Positions 8,559 to 16,962 of a DNA stretch of 64,000 nt are shown one piece after another. Numbering within the stretch: the stretch's first letter is position 1; the number at the start of each line of letters is the position of its first letter. A model generated the notes under the pieces. The model had not been told where the DNA came from, searched no databases, and worked only from the letters and a program-made list of their open reading frames with translations. Source of the stretch: Nocardioides immobilis (GTDB lineage Bacteria > Actinomycetota > Actinomycetes > Propionibacteriales > Nocardioidaceae); contig NZ_QXGH01000014.1 of NCBI RefSeq assembly GCF_003515065.1, positions 172,199 through 236,198 on the forward strand, read 5' to 3'. A program made the translations under genes and the position numbers.

Positions 8559-9388
8559 AGTCGCTGCAGGACAAGGTCGTCGTCATCACCGGAGCCGGCT
8601 CCGGGATCGGCCGCGCACTCGCCCTGAACCTCGCCGACAAGGGCGCCCGGCTCGCACTGTCGGACGTCAACGAGGAGGGCCTCGCCGAGACCGTCGTCCT
8701 CGCCGAGAAGGCGGGCGCCGAGGTCCGCAGCGACCGCCTCGACGTCGCCGACCGTGCGGCGTTCGAGACGTACGCCGCCGCGATCGCCGCCCACTTCGGG
8801 CAGGTCAACGTCGTGATCAACAACGCCGGCGTGGCGCTGGCCGGCGACTTCGTCGACCTCGAGATGAAGGACATCGACTGGATCATGGGGATCAACTTCT
8901 GGGGCGTCGTGCACGGCTCGAAGTTCTTCCTGCCGCACCTGATCGAGTCCGGCGACGGCCACCTGGTCAACATCTCCTCCCTCTTCGGGCTGGTCTCGAT
9001 GCCGGGCCAGAGCATGTACAACGCTTCGAAGTACGCCGTCCGCGGCATGACCGAGGCGATCCGCGAGGAGATGCTGATCTCCGGCCACAAGGTCGGCGTC
9101 ACGGCCGTCCACCCCGGTGGCATCAAGACCGCGATCGCCCGCAACGCCCGGGTGTCCGAGCACGAGGACAAGGCCGCGACCGCCAAGCTCTTCGACGAGA
9201 AGCTGGCCCGGATGACCCCGGAGCGGGCTGCCGAGATCATCGTCAAGGGCATCAAGAAGAACCAGGCCCGGGTGCTCGTCGGCCTCGACGCCCACGCGCT
9301 GCACACGTTCGGCAAGCTCGCCGGCTCGCGCTACCAGGACGTCGTCGCGTTCGGCTCGAAGCGGATCCTGCCCGCGAAGCCCCTCTGA
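8555..9388 (+). CDS. SDR-family NAD(P)-dependent oxidoreductase
   Basis: A 277-residue classical short-chain dehydrogenase/reductase. The cofactor motif TGAGSGIG (residues 12-19), NNAG (89-92), catalytic Ser141 and the YxxxK pair Tyr155/Lys159 are all present. An aspartate after beta-2 (SDVN) suggests NAD preference. Translation is coupled to the upstream monooxygenase by an ATGA overlap with GAGGAGG just upstream, so the two enzymes probably act in sequence, alcohol to ketone to ester or the reverse. Confidence 0.93.
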   Translation: MKSLQDKVVVITGAGSGIGRALALNLADKGARLALSDVNEEGLAETVVLAEKAGAEVRSDRLDVADRAAFETYAAAIAAHFGQVNVVINNAGVALAGDFVDLEMKDIDWIMGINFWGVVHGSKFFLPHLIESGDGHLVNISSLFGLVSMPGQSMYNASKYAVRGMTEAIREEMLISGHKVGVTAVHPGGIKTAIARNARVSEHEDKAATAKLFDEKLARMTPERAAEIIVKGIKKNQARVLVGLDAHALHTFGKLAGSRYQDVVAFGSKRILPAKPL

Positions 9389-9391
9389 CGG

Positions 9392-10756
9392 CTACTCGTC
9401 CCCGGACGGTCCCCGGCCCCGCTGGCGTCGCCGGCGGTACCGGGTGACGCCGACCAGCCGCGGCCCGGCCAGCCGGGTCTCGACCCGGCGGGCCTCGCGC
9501 TTGACGGGCTGGGCGACGTACTCCCCCAGGATCACGCCGGCCGCGAGCGCCGTGGCCACCGAGGCCGCGGTCACCATCGCCAGCAGGCCCTGGGCCGGCG
9601 CCGGGTCGGCGTTCGCCCCGAGGAGCGAGAGGCCGCGGTAGATCGACAGACCGGGCAGCAACGGCACCACGGCCGACACCACGACGACCAACGGCGGGAC
9701 CCGCAGCCGCCCGGCGAGGGTGTAGCTGACCAGGCCGACGGCGAACGCCGCGATGCCGACCGCCCAGGGTCGTCCGAAGTCCTGGCCGGCGACCGCTTCG
9801 GTGATGGCGAGCGCGCCTCCCGCCAGCAGGCCGATCGGGGCGAGCGTCCGCAGCGGCGCGTACGACGAGAACGAGAACGCCGCCGCCGCGACGGCGGCTC
9901 CGAGCGCCGCGACCGTGACGCCGACCAGGTCCGTGCGCGCGGGCTCCAACGGAGGCAGGCCGAGTCCGACCGCGGTGGCGAAGCTGAGCCCGCCGCTGAC
10001 GCCGGCGATGATCCCGGCGGTCGCGAGCACCGCCTCGAGCAGCCGCGCACTTCCGGTGACGTAGAAGCCCGACATCGCGTCCTGGATCGCTCCCATGAAC
10101 CCGATGCCGGCGAGCAGCATGATGATGTTCGCGGTGACCACCAGGGAGGCGTCCATGGTGACGAGCGGCTCGGTGGCACGAGTGGCGGCCGCCGCCAGCA
10201 CGGTCGCGACCGCGCCGCCCGCGATCTGCTGGTAGAACACCGGCACCCGGCGCTTCGTCAACGCGTGCTGGAGCCGGTCGATCGCCACCGCCGCGACGAA
10301 GGCGACCGCGAGCACAGCGGGGCTGCCGCCCAGTTGCAGGGCGATCCCCGCACACATCACGCCCCAGCCGACGGTCGCGGCCCACCGCGGCCGGGCGTGG
10401 CCGGAGGACGCGATCCGGGCGATCTCCGCACGCGCCTCGCGCAGGCCCGTCCGCTCCGCCACGACGTCGCGGACCAGGTGGTCGACCTTGGTCAGGTCGT
10501 CGTAGTCGATCTCCCGCTGGGTCACCGACCGGATCTGCACGATCGCCGGCTCGTCCGGCTCGGCCTGCGCGCTCATCGCCAGCTGCGTGAACGTCACATC
10601 GACCTCGGTCCGCCGTACGCCGAGCGCGTGCGCGACCGCTCGCATCGTGGCCGTGACGTCGGCAGCGCCTGCACCCGACGCGAGCAACATCTCGCCGACC
10701 CGCAGGCAGAGGTCGAGGCGCTGCGTCAGCTCCCGGGCATCGACCATGCGCGCCAT
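9392..10756 (-). CDS. Threonine/serine exporter family protein (ThrE-like)
   Basis: A 454-residue membrane protein of the ThrE family. The N-terminal ~115 residues form the soluble ThrE domain (LRVGEMLLASGAGAADVTAT is the family signature), followed by about ten hydrophobic segments in the two membrane halves. In Corynebacterium ThrE exports threonine and serine using the proton motive force; substrate here is inferred. It is convergent with the SDR gene, with only 3 bases between the stops. A polybasic C-terminus (RYRRRRQRGR) is cytoplasmic. Confidence 0.88.
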   Translation of the reverse strand: MARMVDARELTQRLDLCLRVGEMLLASGAGAADVTATMRAVAHALGVRRTEVDVTFTQLAMSAQAEPDEPAIVQIRSVTQREIDYDDLTKVDHLVRDVVAERTGLREARAEIARIASSGHARPRWAATVGWGVMCAGIALQLGGSPAVLAVAFVAAVAIDRLQHALTKRRVPVFYQQIAGGAVATVLAAAATRATEPLVTMDASLVVTANIIMLLAGIGFMGAIQDAMSGFYVTGSARLLEAVLATAGIIAGVSGGLSFATAVGLGLPPLEPARTDLVGVTVAALGAAVAAAAFSFSSYAPLRTLAPIGLLAGGALAITEAVAGQDFGRPWAVGIAAFAVGLVSYTLAGRLRVPPLVVVVSAVVPLLPGLSIYRGLSLLGANADPAPAQGLLAMVTAASVATALAAGVILGEYVAQPVKREARRVETRLAGPRLVGVTRYRRRRQRGRGPSGDE

Positions 10757-10785
10757 GCTGGCACGCCTCTGGTAGACACCGTTGC

Positions 10786-11301
10786 GTGACTCCCGACCAG
10801 CCGATCCGGGTCGTGATGACCAAGTGGGGCGACCGGCCGCACTGGGAGTACGACGCCGTCTACCTCGGCAGCGACCAGCACGGTGACTGGCTCGGCTGCC
10901 CGGTCGGCACCTTCTACCGCCGGCCCGGGATGGAGTTCGTCGCGCCGTTCGCCGGGGTGGTGCTGGTGCCGGCGGGTGGGGAGGCCCACCTGGCGGCGTT
11001 CAACGACGAGCATGCGAAAGCCTGGACGTACGTCGACATGACCACCCCGCCGGTGTGGGACGGCACGACCCTGCGCGCCGTGGACCTCGACCTCGACGTG
11101 GTGAAGAGGCAGGACGGCACCGTGTACCTCGATGACGAGGACGAGTTCCTCGAGCACCAGACCACCTTCGGCTATCCCCCGGAGGTGGTCGCGATGGCCG
11201 AGCGCTCCGCCGCCCAGGTGCTGGCCGCCGTACGAGCGGGGGCAGCGCCGTACGACGGCACGGCCGACGCCTGGCTGGTGCGGCTCATGCGTCGTACCTG
11301 A
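10786..11301 (+). CDS. DUF402 domain-containing protein
   Basis: A 171-residue protein with the DUF402 barrel. Characteristic parts are the HWEYDAVYLGSD strand pair, KAWTYVDMTTPP and the acidic LDLDVVKRQDGTVYLDDEDEF segment. Relatives include FomD-like phosphatases that hydrolyse nucleoside diphosphates or CMP conjugates and need these Asp and Glu residues for metal binding. The start is GTG at 10786, just 29 bases from the divergent ThrE start. Its stop codon is part of the arm of a long hairpin shared with the convergent gene. Confidence 0.85.
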   Translation: MTPDQPIRVVMTKWGDRPHWEYDAVYLGSDQHGDWLGCPVGTFYRRPGMEFVAPFAGVVLVPAGGEAHLAAFNDEHAKAWTYVDMTTPPVWDGTTLRAVDLDLDVVKRQDGTVYLDDEDEFLEHQTTFGYPPEVVAMAERSAAQVLAAVRAGAAPYDGTADAWLVRLMRRT

Positions 11302-11352
11302 AGTTCCGGCCCTGAAATCGGCGAAATAGGGGCCGAAAGTTCAGGTACGACG
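11290..11352. terminator. Nested inverted repeat at convergent gene ends (bidirectional terminator or repeat element)
   Basis: Outer arms CGTCGTACCTGAA (11290-11302) and TTCAGGTACGACG (11340-11352) are perfect complements. Inside them TCCGGCCC and GGGGCCGAAAG form a second, nearly matching stem. The left arm contains the stop codon of the DUF402 gene; the right arm ends 4 bases before the stop of the convergent gene. No T-run follows. It would fold as a long hairpin in either transcript. Confidence 0.6.
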
Positions 11353-11356
11353 CGCG

Positions 11357-11725
11357 CTACGACGGGCTGCTGAGCACCGAGTTCGGCTGGAAGGTCGGGC
11401 GCCGGTCCACGTCCTCGCGGGACGGGCGGACGAACTCGAAGCCCGCGGTCGCGACGACCTCCCACCCGGGATCGGCGCCGGGGTCGCGGAGCAGGGCGTC
11501 GGCGCAGGCACGGTGCAGCGGCGGGGCGTGGAAGGCGTTGCGGCCGACCTCGTCAGGCGTGCCGACGAAGACCACCGGCCGGCCGAGCGACTCCGCACAG
11601 ACGCCACAGATCCGGCTCAGCGCGCACTGGGTGACCCGACGGCCGACCAGCTCCCCCAGCCCACCTTCGGGCGAGGGGTCCCAGGCGAACGGGCCGTCCA
11701 TGCCGTTCGGCGTCTGCATCGCCAT
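11357..11725 (-). CDS. Small Cys/His-containing protein coupled to the desaturase operon
   Basis: A 122-residue protein that I do not recognise as a named family. It contains C-x5-C-x2-C (CALSRICGVC) and a later HRAC, a plausible metal site. The ATG at 11725 overlaps the stop of the fatty acid desaturase gene (TGATG), so translation is coupled and it is the third gene of the reductase-desaturase operon. A role in iron delivery to, or assembly of, the desaturase is conceivable but is inference. The C-terminus is short and disordered (SVLSSPS). Confidence 0.75.
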   Translation of the reverse strand: MAMQTPNGMDGPFAWDPSPEGGLGELVGRRVTQCALSRICGVCAESLGRPVVFVGTPDEVGRNAFHAPPLHRACADALLRDPGADPGWEVVATAGFEFVRPSREDVDRRPTFQPNSVLSSPS

Positions 11726-12942
11726 CAACCCCGTGCCTCCGAGTGCGAGCGGGACCACCCTCCGAGCTCGGTCCGGCGCGAGGGACGCTCGTCGTCGCCG
11801 CGGCGCTTGCGGTCGTGCGGCGGGGTCGGCGGCTCGGGCTGGTCGCTGCTGGTCCACGAGTTCGGCAGCGAGAGCTTCAGGATGGTGCGCAGCGCCTGGC
11901 CGTACTGCCGGTAGAGCGGACCGGTCGTGTAGGGGATGTCGTACTTGGCAGCAAGCGCCTGGACCTTCTCCGAGATCTCGGGATACCGGTTGCTCGGCAG
12001 GTCCGGGAAGATGTGGTGCTCGATCTGGAACCCGAGGCTGCCCGACAGGACGTGCAGCATCCGGCCGCCCTCGAAGTTGGCGGAGCCGAGGATCTGCCGC
12101 AGGTACCACTCCGCGCGAGTCTCGTCCTCGATCTCCTCCTCGGTGAAGTGCACCGCGCCGTCGGGGAAGTGGCCGCAGAAGATGATCATGTAGGACCACA
12201 GGTTGCGCGTGATGTTGGCGGCGACATTGGCCGTCAGCACGGACTTCCACTGCTTGCCGGCGAGCGGCGGGTAGACGACGTAGTCCTTGAGGACCTGGTT
12301 GCGACCCTTGCGGAAGATCTGCTTGAGCTGCCGCTTCATCTCCTTCGGGTCCTTCTCGCCCTTGCGGATCCGCTCGATGTCGAGGTCGTGGAGGGCGACG
12401 CCCCACTCGAACAGGGTCGCGAGCAGGCTGTTGTAGATCGGCTGCCCGAGGTTGTACGGCGACCACTTCTGCTCACGCGCCATCCGGAGGATGCCGTAGC
12501 CGATGTCGTTGTCGTAGCCGAGCACGTTGGTGAACTGGTGGTGGATGTAGTTGTGCGAGTGCTTCCACTGCTCAGCGGGCTGTGCGGTGTCCCACTCCCA
12601 GTTGGACGAGTGGATCTCCGGATCGTTCATCCAGTCCCACTGCCCGTGCATGACGTTGTGGCCGATCTCCATGTTCTCGAGGATCTTGTGCAGCCCCAGG
12701 AGACCGGCGCCCAGGACCCACGCCGGCTTGCGGGTCTCCTTGAACTGGGTGCCCACCAGCAGCGTGACCCGACCGGCAGCGGCGAGGGCACGCTGGACCC
12801 TGATCATCCGGTTGATGTACGCCGCGTCGGACTCGCCGCGCGACTCCTCGATCTCTGCGCGGATGGCGTCGAGCTCACGGCCGAGCTGGTCCACCTCCTC
12901 CTCGGTGAGGTGGGCGTACTCCTTCACGTCTGAGATGGCCAT
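11725..12942 (-). CDS. Acyl-CoA/fatty acid desaturase (DesA3-like)
   Basis: A 405-residue membrane-bound di-iron desaturase that introduces a double bond into acyl chains. The three histidine boxes are visible: HNVMHG (HxxxH), HSHNYIHH (HxxxHH type) and QIEHHIFPDLP (xxxHH). Hydrophobic segments flank them. The start is taken at ATG 12942 because GGAGAG lies about 7 bases upstream; a TTG five codons earlier is in frame. The gene follows a ferredoxin reductase by 15 bases, reproducing the Mycobacterium Rv3230c-Rv3229c (DesA3) arrangement that makes oleoyl chains from stearoyl-CoA. Confidence 0.93.
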   Translation of the reverse strand: MAISDVKEYAHLTEEEVDQLGRELDAIRAEIEESRGESDAAYINRMIRVQRALAAAGRVTLLVGTQFKETRKPAWVLGAGLLGLHKILENMEIGHNVMHGQWDWMNDPEIHSSNWEWDTAQPAEQWKHSHNYIHHQFTNVLGYDNDIGYGILRMAREQKWSPYNLGQPIYNSLLATLFEWGVALHDLDIERIRKGEKDPKEMKRQLKQIFRKGRNQVLKDYVVYPPLAGKQWKSVLTANVAANITRNLWSYMIIFCGHFPDGAVHFTEEEIEDETRAEWYLRQILGSANFEGGRMLHVLSGSLGFQIEHHIFPDLPSNRYPEISEKVQALAAKYDIPYTTGPLYRQYGQALRTILKLSLPNSWTSSDQPEPPTPPHDRKRRGDDERPSRRTELGGWSRSHSEARG

Positions 12943-12957
12943 GTGGTGTCTCTCCAA

Positions 12958-14046
12958 TCAGATGTCGAGCGTGCAGTCGCCTACGGCGGCGGTGCAGCAG
13001 GTCTGGACGGGTTCGTTGGGGCTGTCGTACTCGTCGCCGTTGCGCAGGTCGCGCACCTTGCCCGAGAGCAGCGTCAGCGTGCAGGTGTGGCAGATGCCCA
13101 TCCGGCAGCCGTAGGGCATGCCGACGCCGGCCTCTTCGCCGGCTTCGAGCACGGTGGTGGCGCCGTCGGCCTCGATGGTCTTGCCCGAGTTCTGGAAGGT
13201 GATGGTGCCCCCCTCGCCGCCCTCGCCACCGAGCTCGAGCGAGAACCGCTCGAGGTGCAGGTGCTCCTCGAGGTCGTTCTCCTCGTAGTGCTCGGTGATG
13301 GCGTCGAGCATCGGGCCCGGGCCGCAGGCGTAGGTCTCGCGCTCCCGCCAGTCCGGGCAGACGTGGTCGAGCTCGGCGAGGTCGAGCATGCCGTCCACGT
13401 CGGTGTGGAGCCGGTGGATGGTCAGCCCGTCGTGCTTCTGCTCGAGCCGGTCGAGCTCCTCGCGGAAGATCATCCGGTCCTCGGTCGGCGAGGAGTAGTG
13501 CATGACGACGTCGGGCATCGCTCTGCCGTTTTCTTGGGAGCGCCGGTCGAGCGTGCGGAGCATCGCCATCACCGGCGTGACCCCGCTACCGCCGACAAGG
13601 AAGAGGATCCGCCGGGGTGGGGGGTCGGGGAGGACGAAGTCGCCTTCCGGGAGTGCGAGCCGGACGATGGTGCCCGGCTCGAGGCCCTTGACCAGGTGGC
13701 TGGAGAGCTTCCCCTCCGGCATGGCGCGCACGGTGATCGTGATCGTGCCGCGCCGCCTCTCGGGCGGCGAGCTGACGGAGTACGAGCGCCACTGGAATTT
13801 GCCGTTGACCTGGATGCCGATGCCGACGTACTGGCCGGGCTTGTGGTTGTAGCGCCAGCCCCAGCCGGGTTTGATCACCAGCGTCGCGGCGTCCTCGGTC
13901 TCCGGGATCACGGTCTCGACCCGTCCGCGCAGCTCTCGCGCGCTCCAGAGCGGGTTCACCAGTCGGAGGTAGTCGTCCGGGTGGAGCGGCGTCGTCAGCT
14001 TGGACGCCGACCGACGCACGCGTTCCCAGGGAATCGTGCTTGTCAT
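12958..14046 (-). CDS. Ferredoxin reductase with 2Fe-2S domain, electron donor to desaturase
   Basis: A 362-residue flavodoxin-reductase-like protein with an FAD-binding domain (RSYSVSSPP, about residues 100-110), an NAD-binding domain (LVGGSGVTPVMAML) and a C-terminal plant-type [2Fe-2S] domain with cysteines in YGCRMGICHTC and a fourth in VQTCC. It would pass electrons from NAD(P)H to the acyl desaturase encoded directly downstream, as Rv3230c does for DesA3. The ATG at 14046 (MTSTIPWERV) is preferred over an upstream in-frame start because it matches the usual N-terminus of these reductases. Confidence 0.93.
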   Translation of the reverse strand: MTSTIPWERVRRSASKLTTPLHPDDYLRLVNPLWSARELRGRVETVIPETEDAATLVIKPGWGWRYNHKPGQYVGIGIQVNGKFQWRSYSVSSPPERRRGTITITVRAMPEGKLSSHLVKGLEPGTIVRLALPEGDFVLPDPPPRRILFLVGGSGVTPVMAMLRTLDRRSQENGRAMPDVVMHYSSPTEDRMIFREELDRLEQKHDGLTIHRLHTDVDGMLDLAELDHVCPDWRERETYACGPGPMLDAITEHYEENDLEEHLHLERFSLELGGEGGEGGTITFQNSGKTIEADGATTVLEAGEEAGVGMPYGCRMGICHTCTLTLLSGKVRDLRNGDEYDSPNEPVQTCCTAAVGDCTLDI

Positions 14047-14121
14047 AGGTTCCAGAGAACAACTGTGCACCGAAGAGTTCAACCCGAATACCAAACCGGG
14101 TGCTGGGTAGTGGCGGCCGGC

Positions 14122-15249
14122 TCAGCGTCGCGGCGGTGGCAGCGCGTCCGTCGACTCGAGCTGCCCCATCCCGGTGACGAGCAGCAGGTCGACCACGATC
14201 GAGCGCAGCTGGGCGAGGATCGCATCGCCGGCGAGCGACTCGCTCCGCTCGACCAGGCTGGTGGCCTGACCGACGGCGAGCACCTGGGGGCGAGCGGCTT
14301 CCGGTAGCCGTTCGGCGGCGAGCTCGTCGGCGACCGCCTCGACGGCCAGTGCGAGGTCGGCCGTCAGGTCGGCGTACGACGACGGCACCGGCCGGTGCCG
14401 GTACGTCGCCACCGCCGTCTGCCGCACGAGGACGCGGGTGCTGCGCAGGGCGCGGTCGAGCGGATCGACGAGCTCCACCATCCGCCGCACTCCGGCGCGG
14501 TGACGACGGCGGAACGGCGAGGACCGGACGACCGACATCCCCTCGTCCGCGGCTGCCTGGAGCTCGCGGACCATCCGGTCGGTGGCGCGGGCGTCGGCCA
14601 ACAGGTCGAGCGCCGGGTCGGGCTCCCCGTCGAGCATCACGTGGCTCGCGGCCCGGAGCAGCTCGGCGATCTTGTGCGCGACCTTCGCGGCCTGCTCGCG
14701 GGGCCTGCGGAGCGGGGCCGCCGGCACCGCGGTCGCCGCGACGAGCGCGACCGCCCCGCCGATGAGGGCGTCGGTCCACCGGGTGAGCGCCGCGTCGGGT
14801 TCGGGCACGAGCGTCGCGACGACGATGGACTGCACCGCGGCCTGGGTGACGAAGAGGGTGCCCGCGTCGAGGAGCAGGGCGGTCGACATCGCGAGCCCGA
14901 CGATGAGCGCGAGCTGCCACGCCCCGGAGCCGATCCAGATCACGAGCACGTCGGCGACGAAGACCCCGATCGCCACCCCGAGTGCGACCTCGACGATGCG
15001 CCGGTGGCGCTGCCCGTACGACGTCCCGAGCGACACCACCGCCGCAATCGGTGCGAAGAAGGGGGTGTCGTGCTCGAGCAGGTCGGCAGCGACCCACCAG
15101 GCTACACCGGCCGCGATCGCGCACTGGACGATCGCGAAGAGCTTGCCGCGCCACCGCTGCACCCGGCCCCGCACCGACAGCCGGCTGCGCTCCCACAACC
15201 TGTCCAGCGGCGCCTCCACCCGCCGATCGTCCCAGACGACTCGCTCCAC
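14122..15249 (-). CDS. FUSC-family (aromatic acid exporter-like) membrane protein
   Basis: A protein of about 375 residues with roughly six hydrophobic segments between residues 30 and 165 (for example FAPIAAVVSLGTSYGQRHRR, the conserved FUSC loop), then a long alpha-helical cytoplasmic region. The family includes p-hydroxybenzoate efflux subunits and the ArAE/DUF1453-type proteins. The start is a GTG at 15249 or another GTG ten codons later; neither has a clear ribosome binding site. It is divergent from the YbdK-like ligase 40 bases away. Confidence 0.82.
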   Translation of the reverse strand: MERVVWDDRRVEAPLDRLWERSRLSVRGRVQRWRGKLFAIVQCAIAAGVAWWVAADLLEHDTPFFAPIAAVVSLGTSYGQRHRRIVEVALGVAIGVFVADVLVIWIGSGAWQLALIVGLAMSTALLLDAGTLFVTQAAVQSIVVATLVPEPDAALTRWTDALIGGAVALVAATAVPAAPLRRPREQAAKVAHKIAELLRAASHVMLDGEPDPALDLLADARATDRMVRELQAAADEGMSVVRSSPFRRRHRAGVRRMVELVDPLDRALRSTRVLVRQTAVATYRHRPVPSSYADLTADLALAVEAVADELAAERLPEAARPQVLAVGQATSLVERSESLAGDAILAQLRSIVVDLLLVTGMGQLESTDALPPPRR

Positions 15250-15289
15250 GCCGAGCCACGCACCTGGCGATGTGTGGAACGCTGGGCCT

Positions 15290-16420
15290 GTGCGGATCGA
15301 CTTCCATGGTTCCCCGGAGCCGACCCTCGGCGTGGAGTGGGAGTTCGCCCTCGTCGACCGCCGTACCCGCGACCTGCGCAACGACGCGGCGCACCTGTTC
15401 GCCCGGGCGAAGGCGCGGATGCCCGATCCCGGACGGCTCCACAAGGAGCTGCTGCGCAACACCGTCGAGGTCGTGACCGGCATCTGCCACACCGTCCCCG
15501 AGGCGATGGCCGACCTGCGTCGCGCACTGGAGTACGTCGTACCGGCCTGCGACGAGCTCGACCTCGACCTGTACGGCGCCGGCACCCACCCGTTCGCGTC
15601 CTGGACCGGGCAGCAGCTGACCGAGGGCCACCGCTACGAGGAGCTCATCAACCGCACCCAGTGGTGGGGCCGGCAGATGCTGATCTGGGGCGTGCACGTG
15701 CACGTCGGGATGCCCGAGAAGGAGCGGCTGATGCCGGTGCTGTCGGCGCTGCTCAACTGGTACCCCCACCTCCAGGCGCTGTCCGCCTCCTCCCCCATCT
15801 GGGCCGGCGTCGACACCGGCTACGCGTCGAACCGGGCGCTGATGTTCCAGCAGCTGCCGACCGCCGGCCTGCCGTTCCAGTTCGAGCGGTGGGAAGAGTA
15901 CGAAGCGTTCGTCCACGACCAGCTGGTCACCGGCGTGATCGAGGAGCTCAGCGAGATCCGGTGGGACGTCCGCCCGGCGGTCGGTCACGGCACCCTCGAG
16001 AACCGGGTCTGCGACGGCGTCTCCACGTTCTCCGAGATGGCCGCCCTGGTGGCGCTGATGCACTGCCTGGTCGTGTGGCTCGACGAGCGCTGCGCCGCCG
16101 GCGAGACGCTCCCGACGATGCCGCCGTGGCACGTGCAGGAGAACAAGTGGCGGGCCGCCCGGTACGGCGTCGACGCGATCATCATCCTCGACGCCGCCTC
16201 CAACGAGCGGCTGGTCACCGAGGACCTCGCCGAGCTGGTCGTCCAGCTCGAGCCCGTCGCGGAGCGGCTCGGCTGCTCCGCGGAGCTCGCCTCCGTGCTC
16301 GACATTCCGACGCGCGGGGCGTCGTACCAGCGTCAGCGCGCGGTCGCCGAGCGCACCGACGGGGACCTGGTCGCGGTCGTGGACTCCGTGGTCCAGGAGC
16401 TGCGCAACGATCTGCGCTGA
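15290..16420 (+). CDS. Carboxylate-amine ligase, YbdK family (glutamate--cysteine ligase-like, GCS2)
   Basis: A 376-residue member of the GCS2 family. Family motifs are LGVEWEFALVD near the N-terminus, ELLRNTVEVVTG, GTHPFASW, the HVHVGM metal/substrate loop and the ENRVCDGVSTF region. YbdK of E. coli has weak gamma-glutamylcysteine ligase activity; in actinobacteria without glutathione the true product is uncertain, and mycothiol or ergothioneine-related roles (EgtA-like) have been proposed for relatives. The GTG at 15290 opens the motif-bearing frame. Confidence 0.88.
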   Translation: MRIDFHGSPEPTLGVEWEFALVDRRTRDLRNDAAHLFARAKARMPDPGRLHKELLRNTVEVVTGICHTVPEAMADLRRALEYVVPACDELDLDLYGAGTHPFASWTGQQLTEGHRYEELINRTQWWGRQMLIWGVHVHVGMPEKERLMPVLSALLNWYPHLQALSASSPIWAGVDTGYASNRALMFQQLPTAGLPFQFERWEEYEAFVHDQLVTGVIEELSEIRWDVRPAVGHGTLENRVCDGVSTFSEMAALVALMHCLVVWLDERCAAGETLPTMPPWHVQENKWRAARYGVDAIIILDAASNERLVTEDLAELVVQLEPVAERLGCSAELASVLDIPTRGASYQRQRAVAERTDGDLVAVVDSVVQELRNDLR

Positions 16421-16580
16421 CCGCCGCCGCCTCGTCCTCGGGGACGACCTTGCGGCGTTCGAGCGCCGAGCACGGCCCGCCGATGCTTGTCTTCCCGTGC
16501 CGCGGCTCCTCGGCTCGGGATCGATGATCCGCGACGGCATGCTCAGATCGCCTGAGACCTGATCCAGAGGGGTTGCCACC

Positions 16581-16849
16581 ATGATCGATCGCCGGGTCCT
16601 TGCGTCCATCGTCAGCCTTGGCCTGAGCGTCCCGCTCGCTCTCGGACCCGTCGGAGGCAGCCGTCTGCCCAGGCCACCTGGGCCACCGCCGACGCCAACC
16701 AGACGTACGCCACGGCCAGTGCCGAAGCGGTCACGGGCGCGATCGCGGCCGGCGCCAACCACACCTGCGGCGTACGTGCCACCGGGGTGCTCGCCTGCTG
16801 GGGCCGCAACCACGCCGGCCAGACCGTGGTGCCCCACGACTTCGGGTGA
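16581..16849 (+). pseudogene. Frameshifted remnant of a secreted RCC1-repeat protein
   Basis: The frame beginning MIDRRVLASIVSLGLSVPLA encodes a signal peptide, but after about 16655 the recognisable coding continues in a different frame: AIAAGANHTCGVRATGVLAC followed by WGRNHAGQTVVP, a typical RCC1/BNR beta-propeller repeat, ending at a stop at 16847-16849. One repeat remains of a protein that normally carries six or seven. A single base gain or loss near 16645-16660 joins the two. So this is a decayed and truncated gene, or else contains a sequencing error plus truncation. Confidence 0.7.
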
Positions 16850-16881
16850 GACCGGGGTTGGCCTGGTCACCAGCGACCGGC

Positions 16882-16962
16882 GAACGGACCGATCGGTACA
16901 GGTGTGACCAATGTGCTCGGTGAGGTGCCTCGCAGACTCAGTCGACCTTGATCGGTCCGTTC
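16882..16962. repeat. 13-bp inverted repeat at the 3' end of dinB
   Basis: GAACGGACCGATC (16882-16894) and its exact reverse complement (16950-16962) are separated by 55 bases. The right arm lies inside the last codons of dinB (for NGPIK). The same 13-mer also occurs at 1669-1681. It may act as a terminator for dinB, which reads leftwards. Confidence 0.5.

Noticed and set aside
13586..16870. Very long open frames antisense to real genes (this one, also 18708-23435 plus strand and 56306-59560 plus strand).
   Set aside because: They lie opposite genes with clear motifs (reductase, FUSC, FG-GAP proteins, nrdJ), have Arg/Gly/Val-rich composition typical of GC-rich shadow frames, and show no domain of their own.
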